A DNA stretch of 26,839 nucleotides from Glaciecola sp. UBA1851 (GTDB taxonomy: Bacteria; Pseudomonadota; Gammaproteobacteria; Enterobacterales; Alteromonadaceae), in assembly GCA_002338515.1 (NCBI GenBank), contig DDIL01000197.1, positions 598 to 27,436 of the forward strand, read 5' to 3'. How positions within the stretch are numbered: position 1 is the stretch's first letter; each line of letters opens with the position of its first letter. The notes below the pieces were generated by a model. The model worked only from the letters and a program-made list of their open reading frames with translations. It was not told the origin of the DNA and made no database searches. The translations under genes were made by a program, and so were the position numbers. This document shows, piece after piece, positions 8,121 to 17,812 of the stretch.

Positions 8121-9164
8121 TTATTCTTTCTTAGTCGCTAATTTTTTTTCAACAAAATGAAAAAATTCATCATTCAAATTTGTTTCTATCAACAAATACC
8201 AACAATGCTTATGTGCAAATTCTGTGCACTTTACTGCATCTTTTTCAGTCATTAAGATTAATTTGTTTTTTGGAATATCATGACTCAAATATTGATAATG
8301 GTCAGGGTAACCTTTTTGCTCAGTTGCAGTAATACCCAAACTTATTAACGTATCAAAAAAGCGTTGAGGATCCCCTATTCCTGCCATAGCCAATATATTT
8401 TGCTCATTCAGATAAGATGAAAAATCATCGATTGCTACTTTCTCTTTAGTATGAACATTAATCCAATAAGTCGGTACTAAGTTTGCGCCAAAGTAAGGCG
8501 TATCACACATTTTAGGAAACCAGTTTGGTTTATTGTTTTGAAGCTCGTCAATCTCAGTTGCAACGCCTTTATTTTCAATAATTGCCGACACGGTGTTTAG
8601 TCGCCATGCCCCTTCCCGCAGTGGGCCCATAGGTAATAAAAAGCCATTTCCTAGGCCGCGTTTATCAACCACACATAATTCGATGTCGCGCTTCAACGCA
8701 TAGTGTTGCATACCATCATCACAAATAATGACATCGCACTTTAAATTACGCTCAATGTATTGAGCAGCCCTTCCCCTATTTGGGTCTATCACTACTTCAC
8801 AAAGTGCGCGATTATTAATTAAAGCGGGCTCATCTCCAACTAAATCTGGTTTATCGTTATTTTGTAGCAAATATGGAAACTGCTTACATTGTCCTCCATA
8901 ACCTCTTGAGAGCACAACAGGGGTATAACCATTTTGCTGAAACCAAGACACAAGACTAAGCACAACAGGCGTTTTTCCATTTCCCCCAATACCTATATTG
9001 CCCACTATAATAACGGGGATCTTAGACCCTGTACTAGCTAACCAGCTAAAACCATAAAACTTTCTTCTTAAGGTAGAAATTACGAAGAACAACAAGGTGA
9101 ATGGGAATAAAATCCAGACCCATTGATGATTATTGAACCACGCTCTTTGAAGTTTTTCTTGCAT
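8121..9164 (-). CDS. lpxK: Tetraacyldisaccharide 4'-kinase
   Basis: Inner-membrane-associated kinase that phosphorylates the 4' position of the lipid A disaccharide precursor, giving lipid IVA. The protein has 347 residues (E. coli 328). An N-terminal membrane helix lies at about 15-31, followed by the P-loop GNIGIGGNGKTP (55-66), the SRGYGG segment, DDGMQHYALKRDIELCVVD containing the catalytic acidic pair, the GNG..LP.GP(L/M)RE block, MAGIGDPQRFF and MTEKDAVK. All key blocks agree with E. coli LpxK. It starts 36 bases after msbA, the usual msbA-lpxK coupling of flippase and kinase. The region before its ATG shows no strong ribosome-binding site, so translation may depend on msbA readthrough. 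Confidence 0.97.
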   Translation of the reverse strand: MQEKLQRAWFNNHQWVWILFPFTLLFFVISTLRRKFYGFSWLASTGSKIPVIIVGNIGIGGNGKTPVVLSLVSWFQQNGYTPVVLSRGYGGQCKQFPYLLQNNDKPDLVGDEPALINNRALCEVVIDPNRGRAAQYIERNLKCDVIICDDGMQHYALKRDIELCVVDKRGLGNGFLLPMGPLREGAWRLNTVSAIIENKGVATEIDELQNNKPNWFPKMCDTPYFGANLVPTYWINVHTKEKVAIDDFSSYLNEQNILAMAGIGDPQRFFDTLISLGITATEQKGYPDHYQYLSHDIPKNKLILMTEKDAVKCTEFAHKHCWYLLIETNLNDEFFHFVEKKLATKKE

Positions 9165-9200
9165 TTAGGCTATGTCATTTTGAATATAGTGGTTTTGGAT

Positions 9201-10970
9201 TTATGTTTGTGAAAATTGTAATGCATGTAATTGTGCATACATGCCATTTTTTGCGAGTAAGTCATCATGACTACCTGATTCTAAAATTTCCCCACTATCT
9301 ACAACTAATATCATGTCTGCATTTTCTATTGTTGAAAGCCTGTGCGCCACCACAATACTGGTTCTCGATTTTTGCAACTCATCCAATTGATGTTGAATAA
9401 ATTTCTCAGATTCTGTGTCTAATGCTGATGTTGCTTCATCTAAAAGTAATATAGGTGCATCGGTTAGTATTGCTCTAGCAATAGCTATACGTTGGCGTTG
9501 TCCACCTGAAAGCATAAGGCCGTTTTCGCCAACAATGGTTTCAAATCCATCACTTTGTTGTTCTACAAAGTCAGTAACATGCGCCATGTCAGCGGCTTGT
9601 TTTATTTGCTCGAAACTCACCTCATCTTCTTTGCCATAAGCAATATTGTTTGCAATGGTATCGTTAAATAACACGACTTGTTGCGACACTAATGCAAACT
9701 GTTTTCTCAAACTACGCAAGGTGCAATTATTTATATTCTGCCCATCAATCGTAATGGTGCCACTATCAACCGCGTAGAAACGTGTTAGCAAATTCGACAG
9801 GGTAGACTTGCCGCTTCCAGAGCGCCCTACTAATGCAACTGTTTGTCCTGGCTCCACGTTAAAAGATACATTCTTTATGGCGGGAGTGTTTTTACTTGGG
9901 TAGGTAAAAGTAACGTCATTTAATGATAATTTCCCGCTAACTTTTGAAAGTTCTAAGGTTCCAGTATCAACTTCGTTTTCATTATCCAATACATCAAAAA
10001 CGCTAGCGCATGCCGCCATGCCTTTTTGAAATTCTGTATTGACTGTTGTTAGTTGTTTGAGTGGCTTAAGTAACATTACCATGCATACAATCACGTTAAT
10101 GAAAATACCAGCGGTTAGTTCTTCCATCATAGCCGGTAAACTAGCCGCAAAAAGCACAAAAGCTAAGGCCACAGAAGCAATAATTTGAATAGTCGATACG
10201 CTTAAAATTTGAGACGTAACCAACTTCATATTTTGCAATCTGTTTTGATTATTTCGTTGGGCAAACTTTTCAGATTCAAGCTTTTGCCCATCGTGCATTA
10301 ATACCACTTTATGGCCTTTAACTGCTTGTTCAACACTAGTAGTTAATGAACCCATAGCCGCCTGAATTGCATGGCTTACTTTTCTGAATCGTTTGCTAAC
10401 TACCGTCACAATAACGGCAACCAGTGGGCCAATAAGAATAAAAATTAGAGACAATTTCCACGAGTAGTAGAACATAACAAGCAACAATCCAAGCACAAAT
10501 ACGCCATCTCGAACAAGGGTTAGCATCGCTTTACCTGCCGCTCCCCTAACTTGTTCTGTATCAAAAATGACTTTTGATATTAGGCTGCCCGTAGAGTGAT
10601 TGTCATGGTATTGAATAGGCAAGTGGATGAATTTCTCGAACAGTTCTTGGCGCATTTTCATCACAACTTGCGTACCGATATACTGAAGCGTATAGGTACC
10701 CATAAAATTAAAAATGCCACGTAAAATGAATAATGGAACAATAAACAATGCGGCTGCTTGCAAGTAGTCATAATCACCCGCATTCAAGCTTTGGTCTATT
10801 AATGGCCTCACTTGTGAAAACACGAAGGTGTCTACGCCAGCGTACCCAACCATACCTAAAACTGATACGAAAAATAGAAGCTTAAACGGTTTGATGTAGC
10901 CCATAAAACGACGAATAGTGTCTTTGGTAGGTCTTGGTTTATTCTGAGTTATGTTGGCTTTTGATGACAT
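9201..10970 (-). CDS. msbA: Lipid A export ABC transporter MsbA
   Basis: Homodimeric inner-membrane ABC exporter that flips lipid A-core to the periplasmic leaflet. The protein has 589 residues (E. coli 582). The membrane domain covers about 25-320 with six helices. The nucleotide-binding domain has Walker A GRSGSGKST (382-390), Q-loop near Q430, signature LSGGQ (487-491), Walker B ILLLDE (507-512), D-loop SALD and the H-loop histidine H543. Every catalytic residue is intact. It lies 96 bases downstream of comEC and directly upstream of lpxK, as in E. coli. The comEC-msbA gap is AT-rich and may hold a separate promoter, but I cannot pick one out with confidence. Confidence 0.97.
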   Translation of the reverse strand: MSSKANITQNKPRPTKDTIRRFMGYIKPFKLLFFVSVLGMVGYAGVDTFVFSQVRPLIDQSLNAGDYDYLQAAALFIVPLFILRGIFNFMGTYTLQYIGTQVVMKMRQELFEKFIHLPIQYHDNHSTGSLISKVIFDTEQVRGAAGKAMLTLVRDGVFVLGLLLVMFYYSWKLSLIFILIGPLVAVIVTVVSKRFRKVSHAIQAAMGSLTTSVEQAVKGHKVVLMHDGQKLESEKFAQRNNQNRLQNMKLVTSQILSVSTIQIIASVALAFVLFAASLPAMMEELTAGIFINVIVCMVMLLKPLKQLTTVNTEFQKGMAACASVFDVLDNENEVDTGTLELSKVSGKLSLNDVTFTYPSKNTPAIKNVSFNVEPGQTVALVGRSGSGKSTLSNLLTRFYAVDSGTITIDGQNINNCTLRSLRKQFALVSQQVVLFNDTIANNIAYGKEDEVSFEQIKQAADMAHVTDFVEQQSDGFETIVGENGLMLSGGQRQRIAIARAILTDAPILLLDEATSALDTESEKFIQHQLDELQKSRTSIVVAHRLSTIENADMILVVDSGEILESGSHDDLLAKNGMYAQLHALQFSQT

Positions 10971-11066
10971 CTAAAACTTTAACGTTCCGTTATATTTATA
11001 AAAACATCTGCATTGCCTTAGTGTACTTTTTTTATTATGAATTGGCTAACTTAATATAGTTTCAAT

Positions 11067-13472
11067 TTAGCGATAAGATTCAGGTACTTGTAAATACCAT
11101 TTCTTATTTAAATTGTTCCTGTAAGTTTGTATTTTTACGGGTTGATTACTTTTATGCTCAAATGTGAATATCAGTTGCCCATCAAGACCAGTGTTGAACA
11201 TATTGATGTTGTTATTTTTAAATCGTTCAACTACCTCGTTTGAAGGATGATTCCACCTATTGTTAAACCCAGCACTGAATACTACATATTGGGGATTAAC
11301 CGCTTCAATAAAGGCTTGGCTGGATGACGTTTTACTGCCATGATGAGGGGCGACAAGCACCGTAGATTGCAGGATATTACTCAATGCGTAATATTCTAAC
11401 ATTTGCTTCTCAGCCTTGACCTCAATATCACCAGTTAATAGAACAGAATGATGTTCGCTTGAAATTTTGACCACACAACTATGGTTATTGTGCTCACCTG
11501 ATTCTTCATCAATTGGCCATAAAATTGCAACCTTTAAGTTTGGCAAATTTATGTACTGCTTAGCGTTTTCTTGAGTGTTAAAGTACGCTGCTCTGTTACA
11601 CCCATTGCTAGGCGACAAGGTTTGCTCTACTTTAAAAGCCTTAGAAATAGTATTTGCCCCACCGCTATGATCATTATCAAGATGAGATAAAATCAAATAT
11701 TTTAAGGAAGGAATATTTGCATATTTTAAATAAGGTAATAAAACAGCATTCGCCATACTAAATGCGTGATTTTGCATACCTGTATCGTACAGTAGAACTT
11801 GATTATTAGACTTAACTAAGTAACTGCTGCCTTGACCAACATCAAATGCATGAAATTGCCAGGATCTATCGCTTTTTGGTTCAGTCTCATCAGTTAATGA
11901 TTGTACCAATAATGTGCTAGCGAACAAAAATATAAGCAAATTTTTGGACGCCATTTTAGGTAAAATAAATGTCAACACTAAAACATAGAAAAGTGGTTGT
12001 GAAAGTAACTGAGTAAAGTGAATTAAGACCGCATCAAACACATTAAAACTATTGTCAAACATACTATTTAACCATGCGCGAATATTCAAGTTAATAGCGA
12101 TTAAACATTGAATACTGAGAGAAAAAGCAATATCAATTATTTCATATAGCCACATAGATGGAAGCTGGAACAAGCAACATATAGTGGCAAGCAAACACAA
12201 TGGGAGCAAAATAAATGTTACCACAGGGATCATGAACAAATTAGCAAGTAAAGCACTTAGTGGAAGCGTACCAAACGTTAAAATCGCGAATGGTAAAGTA
12301 GCAAATGACATATATATTTGAAGCTTTAATACATATATAAGTTTCTGTTTCAAATTGGCATGGTGTGGAAGCGGGAAACGCCAAACATATAGAAGAATTA
12401 GCCAAACAGATGTCACACTAAACCAAAAACTTAAGCTCAGTATGGACAGAGGAAATAATATAAAGAAAATACACAACATCGCTAAAATAATACTCGTCAC
12501 CTGCCAATGCTTTTTAAAGACAACAAGTAACACAAGTATGCTAAACGTTAACCATGCTCGCATTATAGGTATTTGGAAACCCGCTAATTCTGCGTAAAAC
12601 AAACATAATATTAGGGTGCCGAATAGAATAAATGGCTTGAAATTAAAACTTAACTGATAGTCTTTAAACACATAACTAGTTGTGCTTACAAACACCGTCA
12701 TAAAAGATTTAAGTACCAGCAAAACACATCCGAATACTGCCCCCAAGTGCATACCAGATATAGCAAACAAATGGGCAGTCCCCGTTTCTTGGAGTAATGT
12801 CCAATCTTCATCCGTTAATAAACGTCTGTCTCCGTAACTTAAGGCTAAAATGAACCTCTTCATATTAAGAGTTGACGCTTCAAGTTGATTAACTAGCGTT
12901 TGCCGAGTTGTAAGTGATCTGTGTAGAAGTTTATTAGAAGGACTATTTTTGATATAACCTAGGGCATGAATATTTTGTCCTACAAGCCATTTTTGATAGT
13001 TGAAACCACCTAAATTAGCCAACCCAACAGGCGGTTTAAGTTTAACTAAAAATTGTACTTTATCACCTTGCTGAATACCAAACGTTGGTTTGTACCATGT
13101 TATTCTAACGATAGGTTGCAAGAAAGACGGATAAGCATGAAGTGATTTGTTACCAATTTTAACAATCCTTAAATTTAATTTAGTTTTCTGCAGTTTTGGG
13201 CTTATTGTTGTCAAAGGCAGTGTTGATAAATTTAAGACTGTTCCACGCACTAGGATGCTTTGACTAAAGTATTGATCATTCTCAATACTATTAGTGTAAT
13301 AATGACCTACTATGCTTATCCAAATGAATCCGGCTATTATCCCAGCAAATGTTGCCGATAACCGTTTATAGCAAACAAAAATAAATAGCAGTGAAACCAA
13401 AGCAATGAGTGAAATGTTAGGTAAACTAGGCCATAATACGCTGGTTATGATAATGCCTGAAAAACCAAACAT
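11067..13472 (-). CDS. comEC: ComEC/Rec2 DNA-uptake channel with metallo-beta-lactamase domain
   Basis: Inner-membrane channel thought to carry single-stranded DNA into the cytoplasm during natural transformation. Order (numbered from GTG 13502): N-terminal helices and DUF4131 region to about 200, Competence domain about 205-525 with the HLFAISGMHLG block (244-254) and many membrane helices, then a metallo-beta-lactamase-like domain from about 548 with FDVGQGSS (553-560) and the metal motif HLDNDHSGG (607-615). The full form thus has an intact predicted nuclease-like domain. Start choice is uncertain: GTG 13502 gives 811 residues but has no ribosome-binding site; ATG 13472, used here (801 residues), aligns better with the E. 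coli start and leaves 51 bases to the divergent gene. It heads the msbA-lpxK-kdsB cluster. Whether the cell is transformable cannot be told from this window. Confidence 0.94.
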   Translation of the reverse strand: MFGFSGIIITSVLWPSLPNISLIALVSLLFIFVCYKRLSATFAGIIAGFIWISIVGHYYTNSIENDQYFSQSILVRGTVLNLSTLPLTTISPKLQKTKLNLRIVKIGNKSLHAYPSFLQPIVRITWYKPTFGIQQGDKVQFLVKLKPPVGLANLGGFNYQKWLVGQNIHALGYIKNSPSNKLLHRSLTTRQTLVNQLEASTLNMKRFILALSYGDRRLLTDEDWTLLQETGTAHLFAISGMHLGAVFGCVLLVLKSFMTVFVSTTSYVFKDYQLSFNFKPFILFGTLILCLFYAELAGFQIPIMRAWLTFSILVLLVVFKKHWQVTSIILAMLCIFFILFPLSILSLSFWFSVTSVWLILLYVWRFPLPHHANLKQKLIYVLKLQIYMSFATLPFAILTFGTLPLSALLANLFMIPVVTFILLPLCLLATICCLFQLPSMWLYEIIDIAFSLSIQCLIAINLNIRAWLNSMFDNSFNVFDAVLIHFTQLLSQPLFYVLVLTFILPKMASKNLLIFLFASTLLVQSLTDETEPKSDRSWQFHAFDVGQGSSYLVKSNNQVLLYDTGMQNHAFSMANAVLLPYLKYANIPSLKYLILSHLDNDHSGGANTISKAFKVEQTLSPSNGCNRAAYFNTQENAKQYINLPNLKVAILWPIDEESGEHNNHSCVVKISSEHHSVLLTGDIEVKAEKQMLEYYALSNILQSTVLVAPHHGSKTSSSQAFIEAVNPQYVVFSAGFNNRWNHPSNEVVERFKNNNINMFNTGLDGQLIFTFEHKSNQPVKIQTYRNNLNKKWYLQVPESYR

Positions 13473-13523
13473 ACTCTTGTCACTGTTAGTCAATTTGGCC
13501 ACAAATAGAATGTTGTATTAATT

Positions 13524-14048
13524 ATGCCTAAGAAGTTCATTCGCAGATACTTGCCAAGCCCGAGCGCTATAAAGGCCAATAAGTCTTTAAAGCTTTTTGG
13601 TGAGTTATTGCATGATCCTAATCTATGGCATTTAAACAGACGCTCAGCCAAAGGGGCCTTTGGTATTGGTTTATTTTTCGCTTTTTGGCCCGTACCTTTC
13701 CAAATGTTTTTGTCTGCTGGTTTAGCTATTCCTCTTCGCGTCAACCTTCCTCTTTCTATTGCCACTGTATGGATCACCAATCCTATTACTATGCCGCCTA
13801 TATTCTACACGGCGTATTTGGTCGGCAGTACTGTACTTGGGACGGAAATGGGTAACTTTGATTTTGAATTAAGTTGGTCTTGGCTTGCTGAATCAGTCAC
13901 CACAATCGGCCCAGCATTCATACTTGGCTGTGCTATTTGCTCAGTGGTAGCGGGTTTAGCTGGATATTTTGGATTAGATTATATTTGGTGTCGCTCGGTA
14001 TCCAAAGCCTGGCAAGACCGTAAAAACGAAAAAACAGAAGAAAGCTAA
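13524..14048 (+). CDS. DUF2062 inner-membrane protein
   Basis: A 174-residue membrane protein of the DUF2062 family, function unknown. A basic N-terminus (PKKFIRRYLPSP) is followed by a region with DPNLWHLNRRSAKGAFGIGLF and the family block FWPVPFQMF at about residues 54-62. WITNPITMPPIFYTAYLVG follows, and there are about three hydrophobic segments overall (near 47-75, 80-105, 130-152). The C-terminus is charged and cytoplasmic-like. It is divergent from comEC with starts very close together, and convergent with ligA, whose stop lies 12 bases beyond its own. No clear ribosome-binding site precedes the ATG. In many gammaproteobacteria this gene is next to comEC, so the location is typical. 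Confidence 0.9.
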   Translation: MPKKFIRRYLPSPSAIKANKSLKLFGELLHDPNLWHLNRRSAKGAFGIGLFFAFWPVPFQMFLSAGLAIPLRVNLPLSIATVWITNPITMPPIFYTAYLVGSTVLGTEMGNFDFELSWSWLAESVTTIGPAFILGCAICSVVAGLAGYFGLDYIWCRSVSKAWQDRKNEKTEES

Positions 14049-14065
14049 TTGGTAATTAATTAGCT
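14043..14065. repeat. Inverted repeat spanning two convergent stop codons
   Basis: Perfect 8-bp arms AGCTAATT (14043-14050) and AATTAGCT (14058-14065) enclose a 7-base loop. The left arm contains the TAA stop of the DUF2062 gene and the right arm contains the TAA stop of ligA on the other strand. It may be a weak two-way terminator, but the stem is AT-rich and no T-run follows on either side. Confidence 0.5.
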
Positions 14066-16102
14066 CTGCTGTTCTATAAAACTTAACAGCTTATCTTCAT
14101 CCCATGTTTCTATGCCTAAGCTTTGTGCCTTAGTGAGTTTCGAGCCCGCTTTTTCACCAGCCACCAATAAGTCTGTTTTTGCAGAAATACTACCTGATAC
14201 TTTTGCGCCAAAGTCTTGCAAAATACTTTTAGCTTCTGCCCTACCCATTTTTGATAAAGTACCCGTTAACACCACCGTTTTGCCTAACATAGGTTGAGCA
14301 TCTTCACTAGGCGCTTCAATATCTGGCCAGTTTACGCCGTTGTTTATTAAGCTTTGCACAATCTCAGTGTTAGCTGGCTCTCTGAAAAACTCGTAAATAT
14401 GATTGGCGACTATTTCGCCTACATCTTGCACTTCTTGCAGTTCTTCAATACTTGCCTCAATAACTTTATTTAAAGAGAGAAAGTGTATTGCTAAATTTCG
14501 AGCGGTTGACTCACCCACTTCTCGAATACCTAGTGAGTACAAAAACTTCGGCAATGTCGTATCTTTAGATGCATCAACAGCTTTTAATAGGTTCACTGCC
14601 GACTTATCAGCAAATCGCTCTAAACTGAGCAGTTGAGATAAGGTTAATGTAAATATATCAGCAGGATTAGTTATTAGGTTAGCATCAACTAATTGCTCAA
14701 CTATTTTGTCACCTAAGCCATCAATATCGAACGCCTTCCTTGATGCGAAGTGCTTAATAGCCTGTTTCCGCTGAGCCTGACAAACTAGTCCGCCCGTACA
14801 GCGCACAACAGCCTCATCTAGCGCTCTTTCTACATGAGAATCACATACTGGACAGGTTTTAGGGAACACAATATCCTTAGCATCATCAAGTCGCTTATCT
14901 AACACAACTGATACAACCTGCGGAATCACATCTCCTGCTCGCCTTATTATGACGGTATCGCCAATTTTTACGCCAAGGCGATTAATTTCATCTTGATTAT
15001 GTAACGTAGCATTTGAAACAGTCACTCCACCAACAAATACTGGCTCTAATCGAGCGACAGGTGTAATTGCGCCAGTTCTACCTACCTGAAACTCCACATC
15101 TCGAAGCAGAGTTAATTCTTCTTGAGCGGGAAACTTCTGTGCTAGTGCCCAACGAGGAGCCTTTGATACAAATCCCAGCCTTTGTTGCTGACTAATATCA
15201 TTAACCTTAAACACCACCCCGTCTATATCGTAACTTAAACTGTCGCGAAGCGTTCCAATGCGTTTGAAGAACTCAATACATTGAGTCGCACCTACAACCA
15301 CATCGGTTTCTTTACACAGTGGCAAACCTAGTTTAGACAATGTAGCGAGTCGTTCGCTATGAGTGTGATCATTGGCAATATCACCTCCTTCTAATACACC
15401 TACAGAATAGGCGTACATTCTAAGTGGTCGTGACGCGGTAATTTTTGGATCAAGCTGGCGCAGTGAACCTGCTGCTGCATTTCTGGGGTTGGCGAAAGCT
15501 TTACCACCCGTTGCCTTCTGTTGTTCATTTAGCTTTTCAAAACCCTGTTTGGGCATAAAAATTTCGCCGCGCACTTCTAGCCTATTTGGAATGCCATCGC
15601 CTTTTAAACGAAGAGGAATATTGGCAATGGTTTTGACATTTTGTGTAATATCTTCACCTACTTGACCGTCTCCGCGGGTAGCCGCCTGAGTAAACAGTCC
15701 ATCCACATATAAAATAGAAACCGCTAAACCATCTAATTTTGGCTCACAGGCAAATTCAATATCGCCACTTATATTTAATCTATCGTGAATTCGTTTTTCA
15801 AACGATTCTAAATCGCTATCTTCAAATCCATTGTCTAAAGAAAGCATCGGCATTTCATGTTGAATTTGAGAAAACTTTGCTAGTGCTTCCCCACCAACTT
15901 TTTGGCTCGGTGAGTCAGGTGTTTTTAAACTCGGGAATTGCTTTTCTATTTTGATGAGTGTTTGCATTAAACGATCATACTCAATGTCAGGAACACTAGG
16001 ATCGTCTAATACATAATACTGGTAGTTATATTTTTCTAAGGTACTTTTTATTTCATTTAAGGCCTTTGTGGCCTGATTAATATCGCTATAATCAGCAGTC
16101 AT
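14060..16102 (-). CDS. ligA: NAD-dependent DNA ligase LigA
   Basis: Replicative and repair DNA ligase using NAD+. The protein has 680 residues (E. coli 671). The adenylation domain includes the N-terminal Ia part with YYVLDDPSVPDIEYD and the active-site lysine K122 in EPKLDGLAV. The OB-fold region contains GRTGAITPVA (341-350). The zinc finger has cysteines at 417, 420, 435 and 441. Helix-hairpin-helix repeats follow, and a BRCT domain fills about 600-680 (GKTVVLTGTLSKMGR). The protein is complete. AGGG is well placed before the ATG. It is 85 bases downstream of zipA, which keeps the smc-zipA-ligA order common in gammaproteobacteria, and it runs convergently into the DUF2062 gene. Confidence 0.98.
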   Translation of the reverse strand: MTADYSDINQATKALNEIKSTLEKYNYQYYVLDDPSVPDIEYDRLMQTLIKIEKQFPSLKTPDSPSQKVGGEALAKFSQIQHEMPMLSLDNGFEDSDLESFEKRIHDRLNISGDIEFACEPKLDGLAVSILYVDGLFTQAATRGDGQVGEDITQNVKTIANIPLRLKGDGIPNRLEVRGEIFMPKQGFEKLNEQQKATGGKAFANPRNAAAGSLRQLDPKITASRPLRMYAYSVGVLEGGDIANDHTHSERLATLSKLGLPLCKETDVVVGATQCIEFFKRIGTLRDSLSYDIDGVVFKVNDISQQQRLGFVSKAPRWALAQKFPAQEELTLLRDVEFQVGRTGAITPVARLEPVFVGGVTVSNATLHNQDEINRLGVKIGDTVIIRRAGDVIPQVVSVVLDKRLDDAKDIVFPKTCPVCDSHVERALDEAVVRCTGGLVCQAQRKQAIKHFASRKAFDIDGLGDKIVEQLVDANLITNPADIFTLTLSQLLSLERFADKSAVNLLKAVDASKDTTLPKFLYSLGIREVGESTARNLAIHFLSLNKVIEASIEELQEVQDVGEIVANHIYEFFREPANTEIVQSLINNGVNWPDIEAPSEDAQPMLGKTVVLTGTLSKMGRAEAKSILQDFGAKVSGSISAKTDLLVAGEKAGSKLTKAQSLGIETWDEDKLLSFIEQQS

Positions 16103-16187
16103 GTCTACCCTATTGTTATTCTTAATCTACATGAAAACATGAATAATTATTTTTAAGGAAATGTGATATGGAGCCTGAAAAACCAAT

Positions 16188-17789
16188 TTACTGTGTTTTT
16201 CGTTTTCGTTCAAACTCGCGAATGCGCTCAACATATTGTTGTAAACTTTGTTTACTTAATCCAACTTTATTGCCATCTAATATTCGACAATCAAACTCAT
16301 CAGATATTTTGCGAGCCGCGTTGTGCATCATATTGAATACTTGCTGAGCATCGCCTTCAATTGGCAACATCATAAACAATGAAATACCATATGTTTTAAA
16401 GGTTTCAATATTGTCTATATCAAATACACCTGGTTTAAACATATTCGTTAAGCTAAATAAAATTGGCCCTTTGCCATTAGTGTTTACATGCCGATGGAAT
16501 ATGTCATGCTCGCCAAATTTAAACCCTAAAGTGAGCAGTAAAGGCAACAATGCAGCACCTTGAATCGGATTATCGTCTGCAGATCTTACGTTTAAAACAA
16601 GCACATCAGTTGCTTCAACAGGTTTTGAATTATTTGATGTTTGATCACTTTGCTGTGAAGTCGTTTCAACTTGAGAAGGTGTGCCGGTTGAAGTATCAAT
16701 TTGCGCGTCGGTATCGTCAAAATCAATTCGCATTTGATCGTCAGATTGGTTGTTTTTTAATGCAGGCTCTTTCCTAATTTTCTGAGCCACAGTTTTTTTA
16801 TTGCGTCTAACGAAACGTTTTGCTTGCTCTGTAAAACTAAGTTGTTTTACTTCTTTTTTAGGCACCTCCAATTTCGTTGCCGATTTTTTCTTTGCAATAG
16901 GGCCATCTTGTATATTCAACGCAAAGTCAGGGTCGTTAGCAATGTCGGGGATATCATCAATGTTTGGTGTTTTATCTTCAACAGGAGCAACGTCTTTTTT
17001 CACTTCAGTATCTGATAATATTTCTTCACCCTTCTTCGCACCAGATTTTAATAAAAACGCAGGTGGGTTAGATGCGTTTACTGAAACTGAATCGTCAGAA
17101 TCTTTACCGTAAATTGTTTTGTTAAATTCGGGTTTGGGTTGAGTGACCACGTTGCTATATACGGGCGTATCTGAGGCGTCAGGCAAAGACTCCTCTAAAC
17201 GTGAATTGTCAACCGCATGTAGCCCAGTTGCATGTGTATCATTGGGCTTGGCCTCAAATGCATTATTATTCTTATCGAGCGAAATCACATTTGGAGCGTA
17301 AGTTAAAGATTCTTCAGCTTTATCGTTAACTAATTCATCTGCGCTGTCGTCAGCCATTTTAGGTAAATCAACATTTATCGTATCAGTTTCTTCGCTAACA
17401 GTAGTCTTTACTTCATCAGTTTCAGTTTGTTCATTATCAAACTCAACGCTTACATCATCAATAGCAATACCCGTTGTAACAGGCTCATCTGCACCGTCTA
17501 ATTGTTCTGGGTTTGTTTCTTGTTTTACCTCTGCATCTTTACTTTTGTTTAGTGGGTCGTTAGCACTGTTAATTACAACTCTAGCTTTACCTACCCCCAC
17601 ATCATCATACATAGGTGCATCGTCTATTTCATCTTCATGAGTAAAAGTGGGAGACCAATCTTTTGACTCATAACTTGCTTTTTTAGACTGTTTGCTCGAT
17701 TTGCGAATTTTCCATAAGCCATGCAACAACACGGCCGGTATGGCAATCATTCCCAGTATAAAAAGCGTAAGTTGTAAATCTTGCTGCAT
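16188..17789 (-). CDS. zipA: Cell division protein ZipA, long-linker form
   Basis: Essential division protein that tethers FtsZ to the inner membrane. It has an N-terminal membrane helix (about 7-26) with a short periplasmic tip, a basic patch (KIRKSSKQSKK), a very long acidic, Ser/Thr/Asp-rich linker of low complexity (about 40-390), and a C-terminal FtsZ-binding domain (about 395-525) recognisable by VLVLNVRS, AALLPLLLTLGFKFG, IFHRH, FSLTNMFKPG and MLPIEGDAQQVFNMM. At 533 residues it is about 200 longer than E. coli ZipA (328), and all the added length lies in the linker. AAAGGG is correctly spaced before the ATG, 23 bases after smc, so cotranscription with smc is expected. Confidence 0.95.
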   Translation of the reverse strand: MQQDLQLTLFILGMIAIPAVLLHGLWKIRKSSKQSKKASYESKDWSPTFTHEDEIDDAPMYDDVGVGKARVVINSANDPLNKSKDAEVKQETNPEQLDGADEPVTTGIAIDDVSVEFDNEQTETDEVKTTVSEETDTINVDLPKMADDSADELVNDKAEESLTYAPNVISLDKNNNAFEAKPNDTHATGLHAVDNSRLEESLPDASDTPVYSNVVTQPKPEFNKTIYGKDSDDSVSVNASNPPAFLLKSGAKKGEEILSDTEVKKDVAPVEDKTPNIDDIPDIANDPDFALNIQDGPIAKKKSATKLEVPKKEVKQLSFTEQAKRFVRRNKKTVAQKIRKEPALKNNQSDDQMRIDFDDTDAQIDTSTGTPSQVETTSQQSDQTSNNSKPVEATDVLVLNVRSADDNPIQGAALLPLLLTLGFKFGEHDIFHRHVNTNGKGPILFSLTNMFKPGVFDIDNIETFKTYGISLFMMLPIEGDAQQVFNMMHNAARKISDEFDCRILDGNKVGLSKQSLQQYVERIREFERKRKTQ

Positions 17790-17812
17790 TATTGACCCTT
17801 TGCCTCTAATTA

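Noticed and set aside
13490..13780. Minus-strand 96-codon frame over the DUF2062 gene
   Set aside because: It lies antisense to a recognised family protein and its translation looks like a shadow of that gene.
16801..17112. Plus-strand 103-codon frame inside zipA
   Set aside because: It is antisense to the low-complexity linker of zipA, has no ribosome-binding site or family likeness, and is explained by the biased composition of the linker.
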